A DNA stretch of 64,000 nt, taken from assembly GCF_002250505.1 (NCBI RefSeq), contig NZ_NJGY01000004.1, positions 485,672-549,671 of the forward strand. Direction: 5' to 3'. The notes below the pieces were generated by a model. That model saw nothing but the letters and a program-made list of their open reading frames with translations, was not told the origin of the DNA and made no database searches. Shown piece by piece: positions 18,680 through 26,983 of the stretch (positions are counted from its first letter, which is position 1; each line of letters opens with the position of its first letter). This stretch comes from Janthinobacterium sp. PC23-8 (GTDB lineage Bacteria > Pseudomonadota > Gammaproteobacteria > Burkholderiales > Burkholderiaceae_D). The translations under genes and the position numbers were made by a program.

Positions 18680-20047
18680 TCAGCCGGCCAGCGGCAGCCG
18701 GATATGAATATGGCAGCCGGCCGCGCCGTCGATGGCGCGCACCTGGCCGCCCAGCTGCTGCACGATGGTGTGCACGATGTGCATGCCCAGGCCCGAGCCG
18801 CCCTGGCCGCGCTTGGTGGTAAAAAACGGTTCGAACATGTGCTCGCGCACGGCGGGCGCCAGGCCGATGCCGTCGTCGCAAAATTCCAGCTGCAGCCACG
18901 GCTTGCCGTCGGCCGGCTCCTCAAGGCTGGCGCGGATGGTGATACTTCCCGGGCCACCGTGCGGATAACCGTGGCGGGCGCTGTTCATCAGGAGGTTCGA
19001 CAGGATCTGCGACAGCTTGCCTGACGCCAGGCGCACGCGGCACGCCGGGTCGATCTCGATCCGCACTTGCAAGGCGCACTTGCGCAGCTCGGGGCTGTGG
19101 GCCGAGACCAGGCCGTGCACATAGTCGTGCAGCACCAGGTCGGCCACGTATTCGCTGGCCTGGTCCACCGCCAGTTGCTTGAAATTGCCGATCAGTTCGG
19201 CCGCCCGCGCCAGATTGCGCTCGATCAGCGCGGCCGCGCCCGTCAGCGCCTCGGCGATCTCGATCAGCTCGGTACGGCTGACCTTGGGCGCCGACAACAT
19301 GCACACCAGCTGGTCGGCATAGCTGCCCATGCTCGACGCCGCCGTCAGTGCCACGCCGATCGGCGTGTTGACTTCATGCGAGACGCCGGCCACCAGCGAG
19401 CCGAGCGCCGCCATTTGTTCCTGTTCCAGCAAACTGGCCTGGGCCGCCAGCAGCGACTCGCTGCGCTGGCGCACGGTTTCCTCGAGCTGGCGCGTGCGCT
19501 CCTGGTGTTGCAGTTCGGCCGCGCCACGCGCCGAAAAAATCGACAGCAACAGCAAGGCCAACAGCCGCTTCTCTTCGTCGATGGGCCGCGTGTCGATAGC
19601 CGACAGGATGCCCAGCGTGCGCCCCTCCGTATCGATCAAGGGCATGCCGACATAGCTTTCGGCGTGCATGTCGCGCAGCACGGTATCGAGCGGAAAATGG
19701 CGCTGGATGCCGCTGCCGTGAAAACACATGTCCTGGCGGGTCACGTCCTGGCAAGGGGTATGTTGCAGGCTGTATTCGATATTGTCCCGGTAGCCCTCGC
19801 CCGCCCACAGCGCCAGCGTGCGGATGGCTTCGCCACCATCAATCTGGTGCACCAGGCGCCCTGCGACAACGTAGCGCACATCGAGCGCTTCGGCCAGCTC
19901 GCGCACCAGAATGCGCAGGAAATCATCGCCGCGCGCATGCGCCGTCGAGGCGGTGATCGAGCGCAGCGCCGCTTCGGCCAGCGTGCGCCGCTGCGCCTGG
20001 TCGAACAAGGGTTCTTGTGAATTGACATCAAACAGCGGAATACTCAT
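18680..20047 (-). CDS. GAF-domain sensor histidine kinase
   Basis: The protein has 455 residues, starting at the ATG at 20047 because AGGAG lies 5 bases before it. An N-terminal GAF domain (about 25-180; LDVRYVVAGRLV, SYVGMPLIDTEGRTLGILSAID) is followed by a coiled coil. The dimerisation/phospho-acceptor helix GSLVAGVSHEVNTPIGVALT has His near residue 220. The HATPase domain has KLSQILSNLLMNSARHGYP (N box), DDGIGLA and GGSGLGMHIVHTIVQQLGG. No transmembrane helix is seen, so it is a cytoplasmic sensor. The predicted signal and partner response regulator are unknown, as no regulator gene is adjacent. Confidence 0.93.
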   Translation of the reverse strand: MSIPLFDVNSQEPLFDQAQRRTLAEAALRSITASTAHARGDDFLRILVRELAEALDVRYVVAGRLVHQIDGGEAIRTLALWAGEGYRDNIEYSLQHTPCQDVTRQDMCFHGSGIQRHFPLDTVLRDMHAESYVGMPLIDTEGRTLGILSAIDTRPIDEEKRLLALLLLSIFSARGAAELQHQERTRQLEETVRQRSESLLAAQASLLEQEQMAALGSLVAGVSHEVNTPIGVALTAASSMGSYADQLVCMLSAPKVSRTELIEIAEALTGAAALIERNLARAAELIGNFKQLAVDQASEYVADLVLHDYVHGLVSAHSPELRKCALQVRIEIDPACRVRLASGKLSQILSNLLMNSARHGYPHGGPGSITIRASLEEPADGKPWLQLEFCDDGIGLAPAVREHMFEPFFTTKRGQGGSGLGMHIVHTIVQQLGGQVRAIDGAAGCHIHIRLPLAG

Positions 20048-20158
20048 GCATGCTCCTGCACAGCCCGGCAAGCGGTTACTCCTCGCGGGCCGGCAAAGGC
20101 CGACCCTCGCTGATTGTACCCTTGGATATTGTCCAATAATACAGATTGCAGGAAATTT

Positions 20159-21124
20159 TTACAGCCAGCCCGAGCGCTTGAACAGGTAATACATATAGCC
20201 GCAAGCGCCGCACATCACGGCCACGGCAGCCGGATAGCCGTAATGCCACTCCAGTTCCGGCATGAATTTGAAGTTCATGCCCCAGATGCCGGCAAACGCG
20301 GTAAATACGGCAAAGATGGCCGCCCAGGCCGCCAGTTGCTTGTTCACTTCGCTCTCGTCGATGGCCACCATCGACAGGTTCACCTGGATCGCCGTGCTGA
20401 TGGTGTCGCGGATCGAGTCGAGCGTGCCGTTGATGCGCGCCAGGTGGTCGTGCACGTCGCGAAAATATTCCTGCGTGTCGTGCGCCAGCGGCGGCACCCG
20501 GCCGCCGTGCAACTTGCCGACCGCCTCCATCAGTGGCCCCACCACATGGCGCAGCACCATCACCTTGCGTTTCAACTGGTACAGACGTTCGATATTGACG
20601 CGCTCGCTGCCGGAATCGAACATGCGGTCCTCGATCGCCTCCAGTTCCGACTCCAGGGCGTCGAGCACGGGAAAGTAGCGGTCGACGACGGCGTCCATCA
20701 GCGCGTACAGCACGAAGGCCGAGCCCTGGCGCAGCAGGTGCGGCTCGCGTTCGGCGCGCGCGCGCACGCCGAGGAAACCTTGCGAGCAATTGGTGCGCGA
20801 CGAGAGCACGTAGTTGGCGCCGACAAAGATATCGACTTCGCCCAGCACCAGCTCATCGCCCACCATTTCCACGGTTTTGACCACGGCAAACAGGGAGTCG
20901 CCATATTCCTCGATCTTCGGGCGCTGATGGCCGCGCTGGGCGTCTTCCACCGCCAGTTCATGCAGGGAAAATTCATGCTGCATCTGTTTCAATTCATCGG
21001 GCGCGGCGTCGAGCAGGGCGACCCACACGAAGCAGTCGGGCCGCTCCACGTAATCGCTGATATCGTCGATCGGCAAGTCGGCCAGTTTCTTGCCATCCTG
21101 GTAGGCCACACAGTTAATCAGCAT
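20159..21124 (-). CDS. CorA-family magnesium/cobalt transport protein
   Basis: The protein has 321 residues from the ATG at 21124 (MLINCVAYQDGKKLADLPID). A soluble N-terminal funnel domain is rich in acidic and helical sequence (HEFSLHELAVEDAQRGHQRPKIEEYGDSLF, a CorA hallmark). It is followed by two C-terminal transmembrane helices. The selectivity loop motif GMN is present in GIWGMNFKFMPELEWHYGYP, between the helices. The C-terminus is basic (LFKRSGWL). Family members form pentameric inner-membrane channels for Mg2+, Co2+ or, in the ZntB branch, Zn2+; the exact ion cannot be told. It lies downstream of ntrC on the same strand, with a likely terminator between. Confidence 0.93.
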   Translation of the reverse strand: MLINCVAYQDGKKLADLPIDDISDYVERPDCFVWVALLDAAPDELKQMQHEFSLHELAVEDAQRGHQRPKIEEYGDSLFAVVKTVEMVGDELVLGEVDIFVGANYVLSSRTNCSQGFLGVRARAEREPHLLRQGSAFVLYALMDAVVDRYFPVLDALESELEAIEDRMFDSGSERVNIERLYQLKRKVMVLRHVVGPLMEAVGKLHGGRVPPLAHDTQEYFRDVHDHLARINGTLDSIRDTISTAIQVNLSMVAIDESEVNKQLAAWAAIFAVFTAFAGIWGMNFKFMPELEWHYGYPAAVAVMCGACGYMYYLFKRSGWL

Positions 21125-21232
21125 ACAATTCCACAGTTCAAGTTGACGCCGGACGACACAGTCCGGCAGGCGCCAGCTTACCCTATTGTTTGCGCTGTGT
21201 TGTGGCCTGTAAAGAAACACGCAGGAAGAAAA

Positions 21233-21258
21233 GCGGGCGGAGCGCAATGCCCCGCCCG
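21233..21258 (-). terminator. Probable terminator after ntrC
   Basis: CGGGCGG (21234-21240) pairs with CCGCCCG (21252-21258) about 25 bp beyond the ntrC stop codon. On the minus strand the stem is followed by GCTTTTCTTCC, a modest T-rich tract. Confidence 0.55.
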
Positions 21259-21281
21259 GAAGGACCAGCTGGCATTCGCGC

Positions 21282-22784
21282 TCAGTCTTCCTTGGCGCCG
21301 TCGATGCCCAGTTCCGAGATTTTGCGGGTGATGGTGTTGCGGCCGATGCCCAGGCGTACGGCGGCGTCATTCTTGCGGCCATGCGTATGCTTGAGCGCCG
21401 TCCTGATCAGGGCCGACTCGAACTGGCGTCCCAGCACGGCCATCACTTCCTGCTGGCCGGCGCCCAGCATGCCTGCCGCCTGCAGTTCGAGCAAACCGAT
21501 CCAGCCCGGCGGCGCGCCATTGACGGGCGCGGCGGCGTCGAACACTTGTCCACCATGCGGCGCGCTGGAAGGCAGCTCGCCTGGTTGCGGCGCCGGCGCC
21601 GGCGGGTTGAGCATGCCGGACGACTCGCCCTGCCCCTGCGTCAGCTCCAGCGGCAAGTCCTTGATTTCCACCGTCTGACCCGGCGCCATCACGGTAATCC
21701 AGTTGCACAGGTTCTCCAGCTGGCGCACATTGCCGGGCAAGTCGAGGCTGCTCAAGAACTGCATCGTCGGCTCGCTCATGCGTTTGGCTTCCACACCCAG
21801 CTGGCGCGCGCTCTGCACCAGGAAGTGGCGCACCAGAATGGGGATGTCCTCGCGCCGCTCCCTCAAACTGGGCAGGCGCAGCCGGATCACGTTCAGGCGG
21901 TGATACAAGTCTTCGCGGAACAGCCCGTCGCGCACGCGCTGCTCGAGGTTCTGGTGGGTGGCGGTGATCACGCGCACGTTGGCCTTCATCGGCTGATGCC
22001 CGCCAACCCGGTAGAAATGCCCGTCGGACAATACCCGCAGCAGGCGCGTCTGCAGGTCGAACGGCATGTCGCCGATTTCGTCCAGGAACAGGGTGCCGTT
22101 CTCGGCCTGTTCGAAGCGGCCGCGGCGGGTGGTCTGCGCGCCCGTGAAGGCGCCCCGTTCGTGGCCGAACAGTTCCGATTCAAGCAGGTCCTTCGGGATC
22201 GCCGCCGTGTTCAGGGCGATGAACGGTTGCGCTGCGCGCGGGCTGTGTTTATGCAGCGCGCGCGCCACCAGTTCCTTGCCGGAACCGGATTCGCCGGTGA
22301 TCAGTACCGTCACGTTCGATTGCGACAGGCGGCCGATGGCGCGAAACACTTCCTGCATGGCCGGCGCCTGGCCGAGAATTTCCGGCGTTTCCGACGGACC
22401 CGACTCGACGCTGGTCTCGCGCAGGCTTTCTTCGAGCGCGCGGCGTATCAGTTCGACCGCCTTGTCGATATCGAAAGGCTTGGCCAGGTATTCGAAGGCG
22501 CCGCCCTGGAAGGCGGCGACGGCCGAATCGAGGTCGGAAAAGGCGGTGATGATAATCACGGGCAAGCCAGGAAAGCGCGTCTTGACCATTTGCAGCAGGT
22601 CCAGGCCCGACGCGCCCGGCATGCGGATGTCCGACACCAGCACTTGCGGCGTGTCGAACTCGAGCGCGGCAATGGCGTCACGCGCATTGGCAAAGCTCTT
22701 GGTGGCCAGGTTTTCACGGGCCAGGGCTTTTTCCAGCACCCAGCGGATTGATTCGTCGTCGTCAACTATCCAGATTGGCTTCAT
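21282..22784 (-). CDS. ntrC: Nitrogen regulation response regulator NtrC
   Basis: NtrC is the sigma-54 enhancer-binding activator of nitrogen-limitation genes, phosphorylated by NtrB. The protein has 500 residues from the ATG at 22784 (MKPIWIVDDDESIRWVLEKA). The receiver domain has the phospho-acceptor Asp in VLVSDIRMPGASGLD (about residue 54). The AAA+ domain has GESGSGKE (Walker A), ELFGHERGAFTGAQ (GAFTGA loop for sigma-54 contact) and GTLFLDEIGDMP (Walker B). A C-terminal Fis-type helix-turn-helix ends GRKNDAAVRLGIGRNTITRKI. It lies 61 bp downstream of ntrB. Its likely binding sites are visible upstream of glnA in this window. Confidence 0.97.
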   Translation of the reverse strand: MKPIWIVDDDESIRWVLEKALARENLATKSFANARDAIAALEFDTPQVLVSDIRMPGASGLDLLQMVKTRFPGLPVIIITAFSDLDSAVAAFQGGAFEYLAKPFDIDKAVELIRRALEESLRETSVESGPSETPEILGQAPAMQEVFRAIGRLSQSNVTVLITGESGSGKELVARALHKHSPRAAQPFIALNTAAIPKDLLESELFGHERGAFTGAQTTRRGRFEQAENGTLFLDEIGDMPFDLQTRLLRVLSDGHFYRVGGHQPMKANVRVITATHQNLEQRVRDGLFREDLYHRLNVIRLRLPSLRERREDIPILVRHFLVQSARQLGVEAKRMSEPTMQFLSSLDLPGNVRQLENLCNWITVMAPGQTVEIKDLPLELTQGQGESSGMLNPPAPAPQPGELPSSAPHGGQVFDAAAPVNGAPPGWIGLLELQAAGMLGAGQQEVMAVLGRQFESALIRTALKHTHGRKNDAAVRLGIGRNTITRKISELGIDGAKED

Positions 22785-22845
22785 TAGTGTGTGCGTCCCG
22801 CAATGGATTTCATGAGTGGGATACGACGGCAGGTGCTTCCCGCGC

Positions 22846-23937
22846 TTATGGCAGAGGCAAAACAATCCTGAAATCGGTATATCCAGGCCGGCTTTCGCAT
22901 TCGATCACGCCCAGGTGCTGTTGCACGAAGGTCTGTGCCAAGGTCAGTCCCAAGCCGCTGCCGCCTTCCCGTCCCGACACCAGCGGGTAGAAAATCCGGT
23001 CGCGGATCTGGGGTGCGATGCCCGGTCCATTGTCGATGATATGCAAGTCTAATGCCAGGCCGTAACGCACCTTGGCCAAGGTCACCTGGCGCGCCACGCG
23101 GGTCTTGAAAATGAGCTCCGCGTCGCCCGCTTCGATACGGTCCGACAAGGCTTGCGCCGCGTTATGGGCAATGTTCAGCACGGTCTGGATCAGCTGCTCC
23201 TTGTCGCCGCGAAACTCGGGAATCGAGGCGTCGTAGTCGCGCAAGATGGTCAGGCCACTGGGAAACTCGGCCAGGATCAGGCTGCGCACACGCTCGCATA
23301 CTTCATGGATATTGACGTCGCCGACGATGTGCGGGCGGCGGTGCGGCGCCAGCAGGCGGTCGACCAGGGTCTGCAGCCGGTCCGCTTCCTTGATGATGAC
23401 CTGCGTGTATTCGCGCAATTCAAGCAGGTGCAGCGCCGGCAATTCGAGTTCCAGCAATTGCGCCGCGCCGCGGATGCCGCCCAGCGGGTTCTTGATTTCA
23501 TGCGCCAGGTTGCGGATCAGCTCCTTGTTGACCTGGCTCTGGTCGAGGATGCGCTCTTCGCGGTCCAGTTTCAACTGCTGCACGTTTTCGCGCAATTCGA
23601 TCAGGATGCTGTCCTCGGGGCCGTCCAGCGCGCTGATGATGCTGTGCACGCGCAAGGGCTCGCGCCCGATGCGCTCCAGGCTCAGGTCCTGGCGCAGGTC
23701 GGAAAACTTGTGCTCGCGCGCCTGGGCGCAGATGCCGGCCAGTTCGTCGGGATTGACGAACAGGGCCGTCATTTTTTGCCGCGACAGCGCTTTCAAGGAA
23801 CTTTCCAGCAGGTTTTCCGCCGCCGCATTGGCGTAGCTGATGCGCCCGTCCTGGTCGAGCACGATCACGGCTGAAGCGAGCAGGTCCAACCCGGCCAGAT
23901 GCGGCGGGCGGCGCGTGGGAATGTGGGAATCGGTCAT
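22846..23937 (-). CDS. glnL: Nitrogen regulation sensor kinase/phosphatase NtrB
   Basis: NtrB (GlnL) phosphorylates or dephosphorylates NtrC under control of the PII protein. The protein has 363 residues. The N-terminal PAS domain (ASAVIVLDQDGRISYANAAAENLLESS) is followed by the phospho-acceptor helix LIRNLAHEIKNPLGGIRGAA (His about residue 147). The HATPase domain carries QLIQTVLNIAHNAAQAL, IIDNGPGIAPQIRDRIFYPL and GGSGLGLTLAQTFVQQH. No membrane segment is seen, as expected for this cytoplasmic kinase. Its start overlaps the stop of the DUF4124 gene in an ATGA, suggesting translational coupling. Confidence 0.97.
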   Translation of the reverse strand: MTDSHIPTRRPPHLAGLDLLASAVIVLDQDGRISYANAAAENLLESSLKALSRQKMTALFVNPDELAGICAQAREHKFSDLRQDLSLERIGREPLRVHSIISALDGPEDSILIELRENVQQLKLDREERILDQSQVNKELIRNLAHEIKNPLGGIRGAAQLLELELPALHLLELREYTQVIIKEADRLQTLVDRLLAPHRRPHIVGDVNIHEVCERVRSLILAEFPSGLTILRDYDASIPEFRGDKEQLIQTVLNIAHNAAQALSDRIEAGDAELIFKTRVARQVTLAKVRYGLALDLHIIDNGPGIAPQIRDRIFYPLVSGREGGSGLGLTLAQTFVQQHLGVIECESRPGYTDFRIVLPLP

Positions 23938-24446
23938 CGGATATTCGCAATCTCGCGTTTCAAGGCCTCGACGTTTTGCTGCGTCCGGCCGAGGTTGTCT
24001 TTCAGTTGGGCCACCCGCTCCTGGTATTTGGCGTAGTTGCGTTCGTTGCCCTGGCGTTCAGGCTGGCCCTCGTTCAATTCCTGGCGCTGCGCGGCCAGCT
24101 TGCGCTCTTCGCTGCGCAACTCGTCCTGCAGGATCTGGCGCCGGTCCAGGTCGCGCGCGCGCTGTTCAAAACCATCGACGCGGGGAAAGTTAGCCGCGCC
24201 TGTGACGCCCGCCGCACTGGCCGGCGGCAGCGACGCCCTGGCGGCTGGCGCGACTGGCTGCGCGCTCCTGCGCGGCGGCTCGGTCATGGCGCCGGGCAAA
24301 TCGAGCAGCTTGCACGCCGCGTTTTCACGCTTGTCGGTATAGGTTTTATGGCCTTGCCCATCGCTGCAGACATACAATTGACCCTGCGCCTGGCTTGCCG
24401 CGCCCAGCAAGGCCGCCGCCAGCGCCATCCTGTAATGCTTGTTCAC
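23934..24446 (-). CDS. Secreted DUF4124 coiled-coil protein
   Basis: The protein has 170 residues. A signal peptide (cleavage near ASQAQG, about residue 22) leads into a short DUF4124 domain (LYVCSDGQGHKTYTDKRENAACKLLDLP) with two cysteines. A Pro/Ala-rich linker follows, then a C-terminal alpha-helical, highly charged coiled coil (about 95-170; RQILQDELRSEERKLAAQRQ). DUF4124 function is not known. It sits between glnA and ntrB and overlaps the ntrB start by 4 bp, so it is co-transcribed with ntrBC. A role in nitrogen control is only suggested by this position. Confidence 0.88.
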   Translation of the reverse strand: MNKHYRMALAAALLGAASQAQGQLYVCSDGQGHKTYTDKRENAACKLLDLPGAMTEPPRRSAQPVAPAARASLPPASAAGVTGAANFPRVDGFEQRARDLDRRQILQDELRSEERKLAAQRQELNEGQPERQGNERNYAKYQERVAQLKDNLGRTQQNVEALKREIANIR

Positions 24447-24512
24447 TTTCCACTCCTGTCAGCTGTCACGATACCGGGCCGACTATACAACATCGCAGTG
24501 GTGCACTACATG

Positions 24513-24552
24513 AAAAAACGCGGGCAAGACCGAAAGCCTCACCCGCGTTTTT
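24513..24552 (-). terminator. Terminator downstream of glnA
   Basis: AAAACGCGGG and CCCGCGTTTT form a 10-bp stem with a 17-base loop. On the minus strand the stem is followed by a run of six T. It lies between glnA and the DUF4124-ntrB-ntrC genes, so the regulators probably receive only read-through from the strong glnA promoter or have their own. Confidence 0.8.
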
Positions 24553-24587
24553 ATTGATGCCGGCAGTGGTGCCGGCATGGCGCCAGA

Positions 24588-26003
24588 TTACAGCGAGTAG
24601 TACATGTCGAACTCGGCAGGATGCGTGGTCATGCGCATGCGCTGCACGTCCTGCATTTTCAGTTCCAGGTAGGCATCGATCATCGAATCGCTGAACACGC
24701 CGCCACGGGTCAGGAACTCACGGTCCTTGTCCAGCGCATCGAGTGCTTCTTCCAGCGAAGCGCAGACGGTAGGGATCAGTGCATCTTCCTCAGGCGGCAG
24801 ATGGTACAGATCTTTCGAGGCGGCTTCGCCCGGATGGATCTTGTTGGCAACGCCGTCCAGGCCAGCCATCAGCAGTGCGGCGAAGCACAGGTACGGGTTC
24901 GCCAGTGGATCCGGGAAGCGCGCTTCGACGCGGCGGCCTTTTGGATTGGCGACGTGCGGAATGCGGATCGAGGCGGAACGGTTTTTCGCCGAATAGGCCA
25001 GTTTCACCGGTGCTTCGTAGCCTGGTACCAGGCGCTTGTACGAGTTGGTGCCCGGATTGGTGATCGCGTTCAGTGCCTTGGCGTGCTTGATGATGCCGCC
25101 GATGTAGTACAGGGCGAAATCGGACAGGCCGGCATAGCCGTCGCCGGCGAACAGGTTCTTGCCGTCTTTCCATACGGACTGGTGCACGTGCATGCCCGAA
25201 CCGTTGTCGCCAACGATAGGTTTCGGCATGAAGGTGGCGGTCTTGCCATAGCTGTGCGCCACGTTCCAGACCACGTATTTCAGGTTTTGCGTCCAGTCGG
25301 CGCGCTCGACCAGGGTCGAGAACTTGGTGCCGATTTCGTTCTGGCCGGCGCCAGCGACTTCATGGTGATGCACTTCGACCGGGATGCCCAGGGACTCCAG
25401 GATCAGGCACATTTCCGAACGCATGTCCTGGAAGCTGTCCACTGGTGGCACCGGGAAGTAGCCGCCCTTGACGGTCGGACGGTGGCCGCTGTTGCCGCCT
25501 TCGATATCCTTGCCGGTCGACCACGAACCTTCGTCCGAACCGATCTTGACGAAGCAGCCCGACATGTCGATCTTCCAGCGCACGCTGTCGAAGATGAAGA
25601 ATTCAGGTTCCGGACCGAAGTAGGCAGTGTCGCCCATGCCCGACGATTTCAGATAGGCTTCGGCGCGTTTCGCGATCGAGCGCGGGTCGCGGTCATAGCC
25701 CTTGCCGTCAGACGGTTCGATCACGTCGCACTGCATGAACAGGGTGGTTTCTTCCATGAACGGGTCGATATTGGCGGTGCTTGGGTCCGGCAGCAAAATC
25801 ATGTCGGACGCTTCAATGCCCTTCCAGCCAGCGATCGAGGAGCCGTCAAAGGCGTGGCCCGATTCGAATTTGTCCATGTCGAAGTGCGACACGGGCACCG
25901 TTACGTGCTGCTCTTTACCACGGGTGTCGGCAAAGCGGAAATCAACGAATTTGACTTCGTTCTCTTCTACCATCTTCAAGACTTCTGCGGCTGTCATTGC
26001 CAT
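24588..26003 (-). CDS. glnA: Type I glutamine synthetase
   Basis: GlnA makes glutamine from glutamate, ammonia and ATP and is the main ammonium-assimilating enzyme. The protein has 471 residues, typical of the GSI-beta dodecamer. Landmarks are the N-terminal beta-grasp (VKFVDFRFADTRGKEQHVTV), the DGSSIAGW motif, the catalytic glutamates in FGPEPEFFIFD and VEVHHHEVAGAGQNEIGTKF, and the ATP/ammonia site KPIVGDNGSGMHVHQS. The adenylylation segment KDLYHLPPEE places the GlnE target at Tyr400. AGGAG lies 6 bases before the ATG. A sigma-54 promoter and NtrC-type sites are visible upstream, so control is both transcriptional (NtrBC) and post-translational (GlnE). Confidence 0.98.
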   Translation of the reverse strand: MAMTAAEVLKMVEENEVKFVDFRFADTRGKEQHVTVPVSHFDMDKFESGHAFDGSSIAGWKGIEASDMILLPDPSTANIDPFMEETTLFMQCDVIEPSDGKGYDRDPRSIAKRAEAYLKSSGMGDTAYFGPEPEFFIFDSVRWKIDMSGCFVKIGSDEGSWSTGKDIEGGNSGHRPTVKGGYFPVPPVDSFQDMRSEMCLILESLGIPVEVHHHEVAGAGQNEIGTKFSTLVERADWTQNLKYVVWNVAHSYGKTATFMPKPIVGDNGSGMHVHQSVWKDGKNLFAGDGYAGLSDFALYYIGGIIKHAKALNAITNPGTNSYKRLVPGYEAPVKLAYSAKNRSASIRIPHVANPKGRRVEARFPDPLANPYLCFAALLMAGLDGVANKIHPGEAASKDLYHLPPEEDALIPTVCASLEEALDALDKDREFLTRGGVFSDSMIDAYLELKMQDVQRMRMTTHPAEFDMYYSL

Positions 26004-26102
26004 GCGTATCTCCTAAATGAATGTGGGGTGAGCCGACCTGAATGCGTCTGGGCTGATGAAGCGAAGCAAAGATTGCGTGCCACCAAAACTCACAGGAATC
26101 AT

Positions 26103-26118
26103 AGCAGATTCCATGCCA
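26103..26118 (-). promoter_or_regulatory. Sigma-54 promoter of glnA
   Basis: On the minus strand the sequence reads TGGCATGGAATCTGCT. This fits TGGCACG-N4-TTGCW with the invariant GG and GC exactly 10 bases apart. Transcription would start near 26091, about 90 bases before the glnA ATG. NtrC-type sites lie 100-200 bp further upstream, the normal enhancer arrangement. Confidence 0.75.
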
Positions 26119-26217
26119 GCTTATAAGAGCATAACAAGGAGCAGGGCAAACGCTGGCTACCCCTGTGAAAGTTTAAATACGGTTATTTTCCAGCAGGTAT
26201 TGCGCCAAATCACAAAC

Positions 26218-26232
26218 GCACCATGCAAGTGC
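26218..26232. promoter_or_regulatory. NtrC-binding palindrome 1 (glnA enhancer)
   Basis: GCACCATGCAAGTGC matches the GCAC-N7-GTGC core of NtrC sites. It is centred about 134 bp upstream of the inferred sigma-54 start. Confidence 0.7.
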
Positions 26233-26246
26233 GAAAAACAAATAAT

Positions 26247-26261
26247 GCACCATTTTTGAGC
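26247..26261. promoter_or_regulatory. NtrC-like palindrome 2, imperfect
   Basis: GCACCATTTTTGAGC has one perfect half-site (TGCACCA) and one mismatch in the other (GAGC for GTGC). Its centre is 29 bp from site 1, close to three helical turns, which suits cooperative binding. Confidence 0.5.
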
Positions 26262-26285
26262 GCAATATTGAAGAATTTAAAAAAT

Positions 26286-26300
26286 GCACTGCGATGGTGC
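26286..26300. promoter_or_regulatory. NtrC-binding palindrome 3 (glnA enhancer)
   Basis: GCACTGCGATGGTGC fits GCAC-N7-GTGC, and the flanks extend it to TGCAC...GGTGCA. It is centred about 200 bp upstream of the inferred glnA start and only 45 bp from the TATAAT of the divergent rhodanese gene, so it may affect both. Confidence 0.7.
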
Positions 26301-26315
26301 ATTGCATGCCGTCGT

Positions 26316-26343
26316 TTGCGCTGCGCCGCCGGCACACTATAAT
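26316..26343 (+). promoter_or_regulatory. Likely sigma-70 promoter of the rhodanese gene
   Basis: A perfect TATAAT (26338-26343) lies 45 bp before the rhodanese start, with a weak -35 (TTGCGC) 16 bp upstream. It abuts NtrC palindrome 3. Confidence 0.45.
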
Positions 26344-26387
26344 TGTCCATATCGTCATCCCCACCTTTACCACCACAGGAGCACGCC

Positions 26388-26849
26388 ATGAGCACCGCCG
26401 CCGACATCCTGGACCTTGCCCGCAGCCGTGCCAATGAAGGCACGCCGTATGCGGGCGCCGTCACGCCACAGGAAGCGTATGACTTGCTGCAACTGGACCC
26501 CGCGGTCAAGCTGATCGATGTACGCACCAATGCCGAGCGCGACTGGGTCGGCCGGGTCGATATCGCCGACACCCAGCATGGGGCGGTGCAATGGGCCACC
26601 TATCCGGGCGGCGTGCCCAATCCCGACTTCATGCCACAACTGGCCGGCCAGGCCGGCAAGGACGAGGTGCTGCTGTTCCTGTGCCGCTCGGGCGTGCGCT
26701 CGCGCCACGCGGCCAAGCTGGCCACCGAACATGGCTACGCGCACTGCTACGACATCCTGGAAGGCTTTGAGGGCGACAAGGACGCCGACGGCCACCGCAA
26801 GGCAATCGGCGGCTGGTGCAAGGCCGGGCTACCCTGGCTGGGCGCCTGA
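26388..26849 (+). CDS. Rhodanese-like domain protein
   Basis: This single-domain protein of 153 residues starts at the ATG at 26388, preceded by AGGAG. Rhodanese landmarks are PQEAYDLLQLDPAVKLIDVRT (the DVR strand) and the active loop LFLCRSGVRSRHAA with the catalytic Cys99. The loop CRSGVRS is characteristic of single-domain sulfurtransferases that carry sulfane sulfur. The physiological acceptor is unknown. No signal peptide is seen, so it is cytoplasmic. It is divergent from glnA and shares its regulatory region. Confidence 0.92.
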   Translation: MSTAADILDLARSRANEGTPYAGAVTPQEAYDLLQLDPAVKLIDVRTNAERDWVGRVDIADTQHGAVQWATYPGGVPNPDFMPQLAGQAGKDEVLLFLCRSGVRSRHAAKLATEHGYAHCYDILEGFEGDKDADGHRKAIGGWCKAGLPWLGA

Positions 26850-26983
26850 AGCCACAGGTGTTTGACATGGCAGGCCATCGCCCGCCCTGAGATCGCTTAT
26901 AACCATCCATGGCCGCTGTTAAAAAACAGCGCAAATTCTCCTTGTGAGAAAGTACCTTTTATAGTACAACGTAGAGGTGCGTC

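Noticed and set aside
26065..26082. TGGCACGCAATCTTTGCT on the minus strand as sigma-54 promoter of glnA
   Set aside because: GG and GC are 12 bases apart instead of 10; the site at 26103-26118 has the correct spacing.
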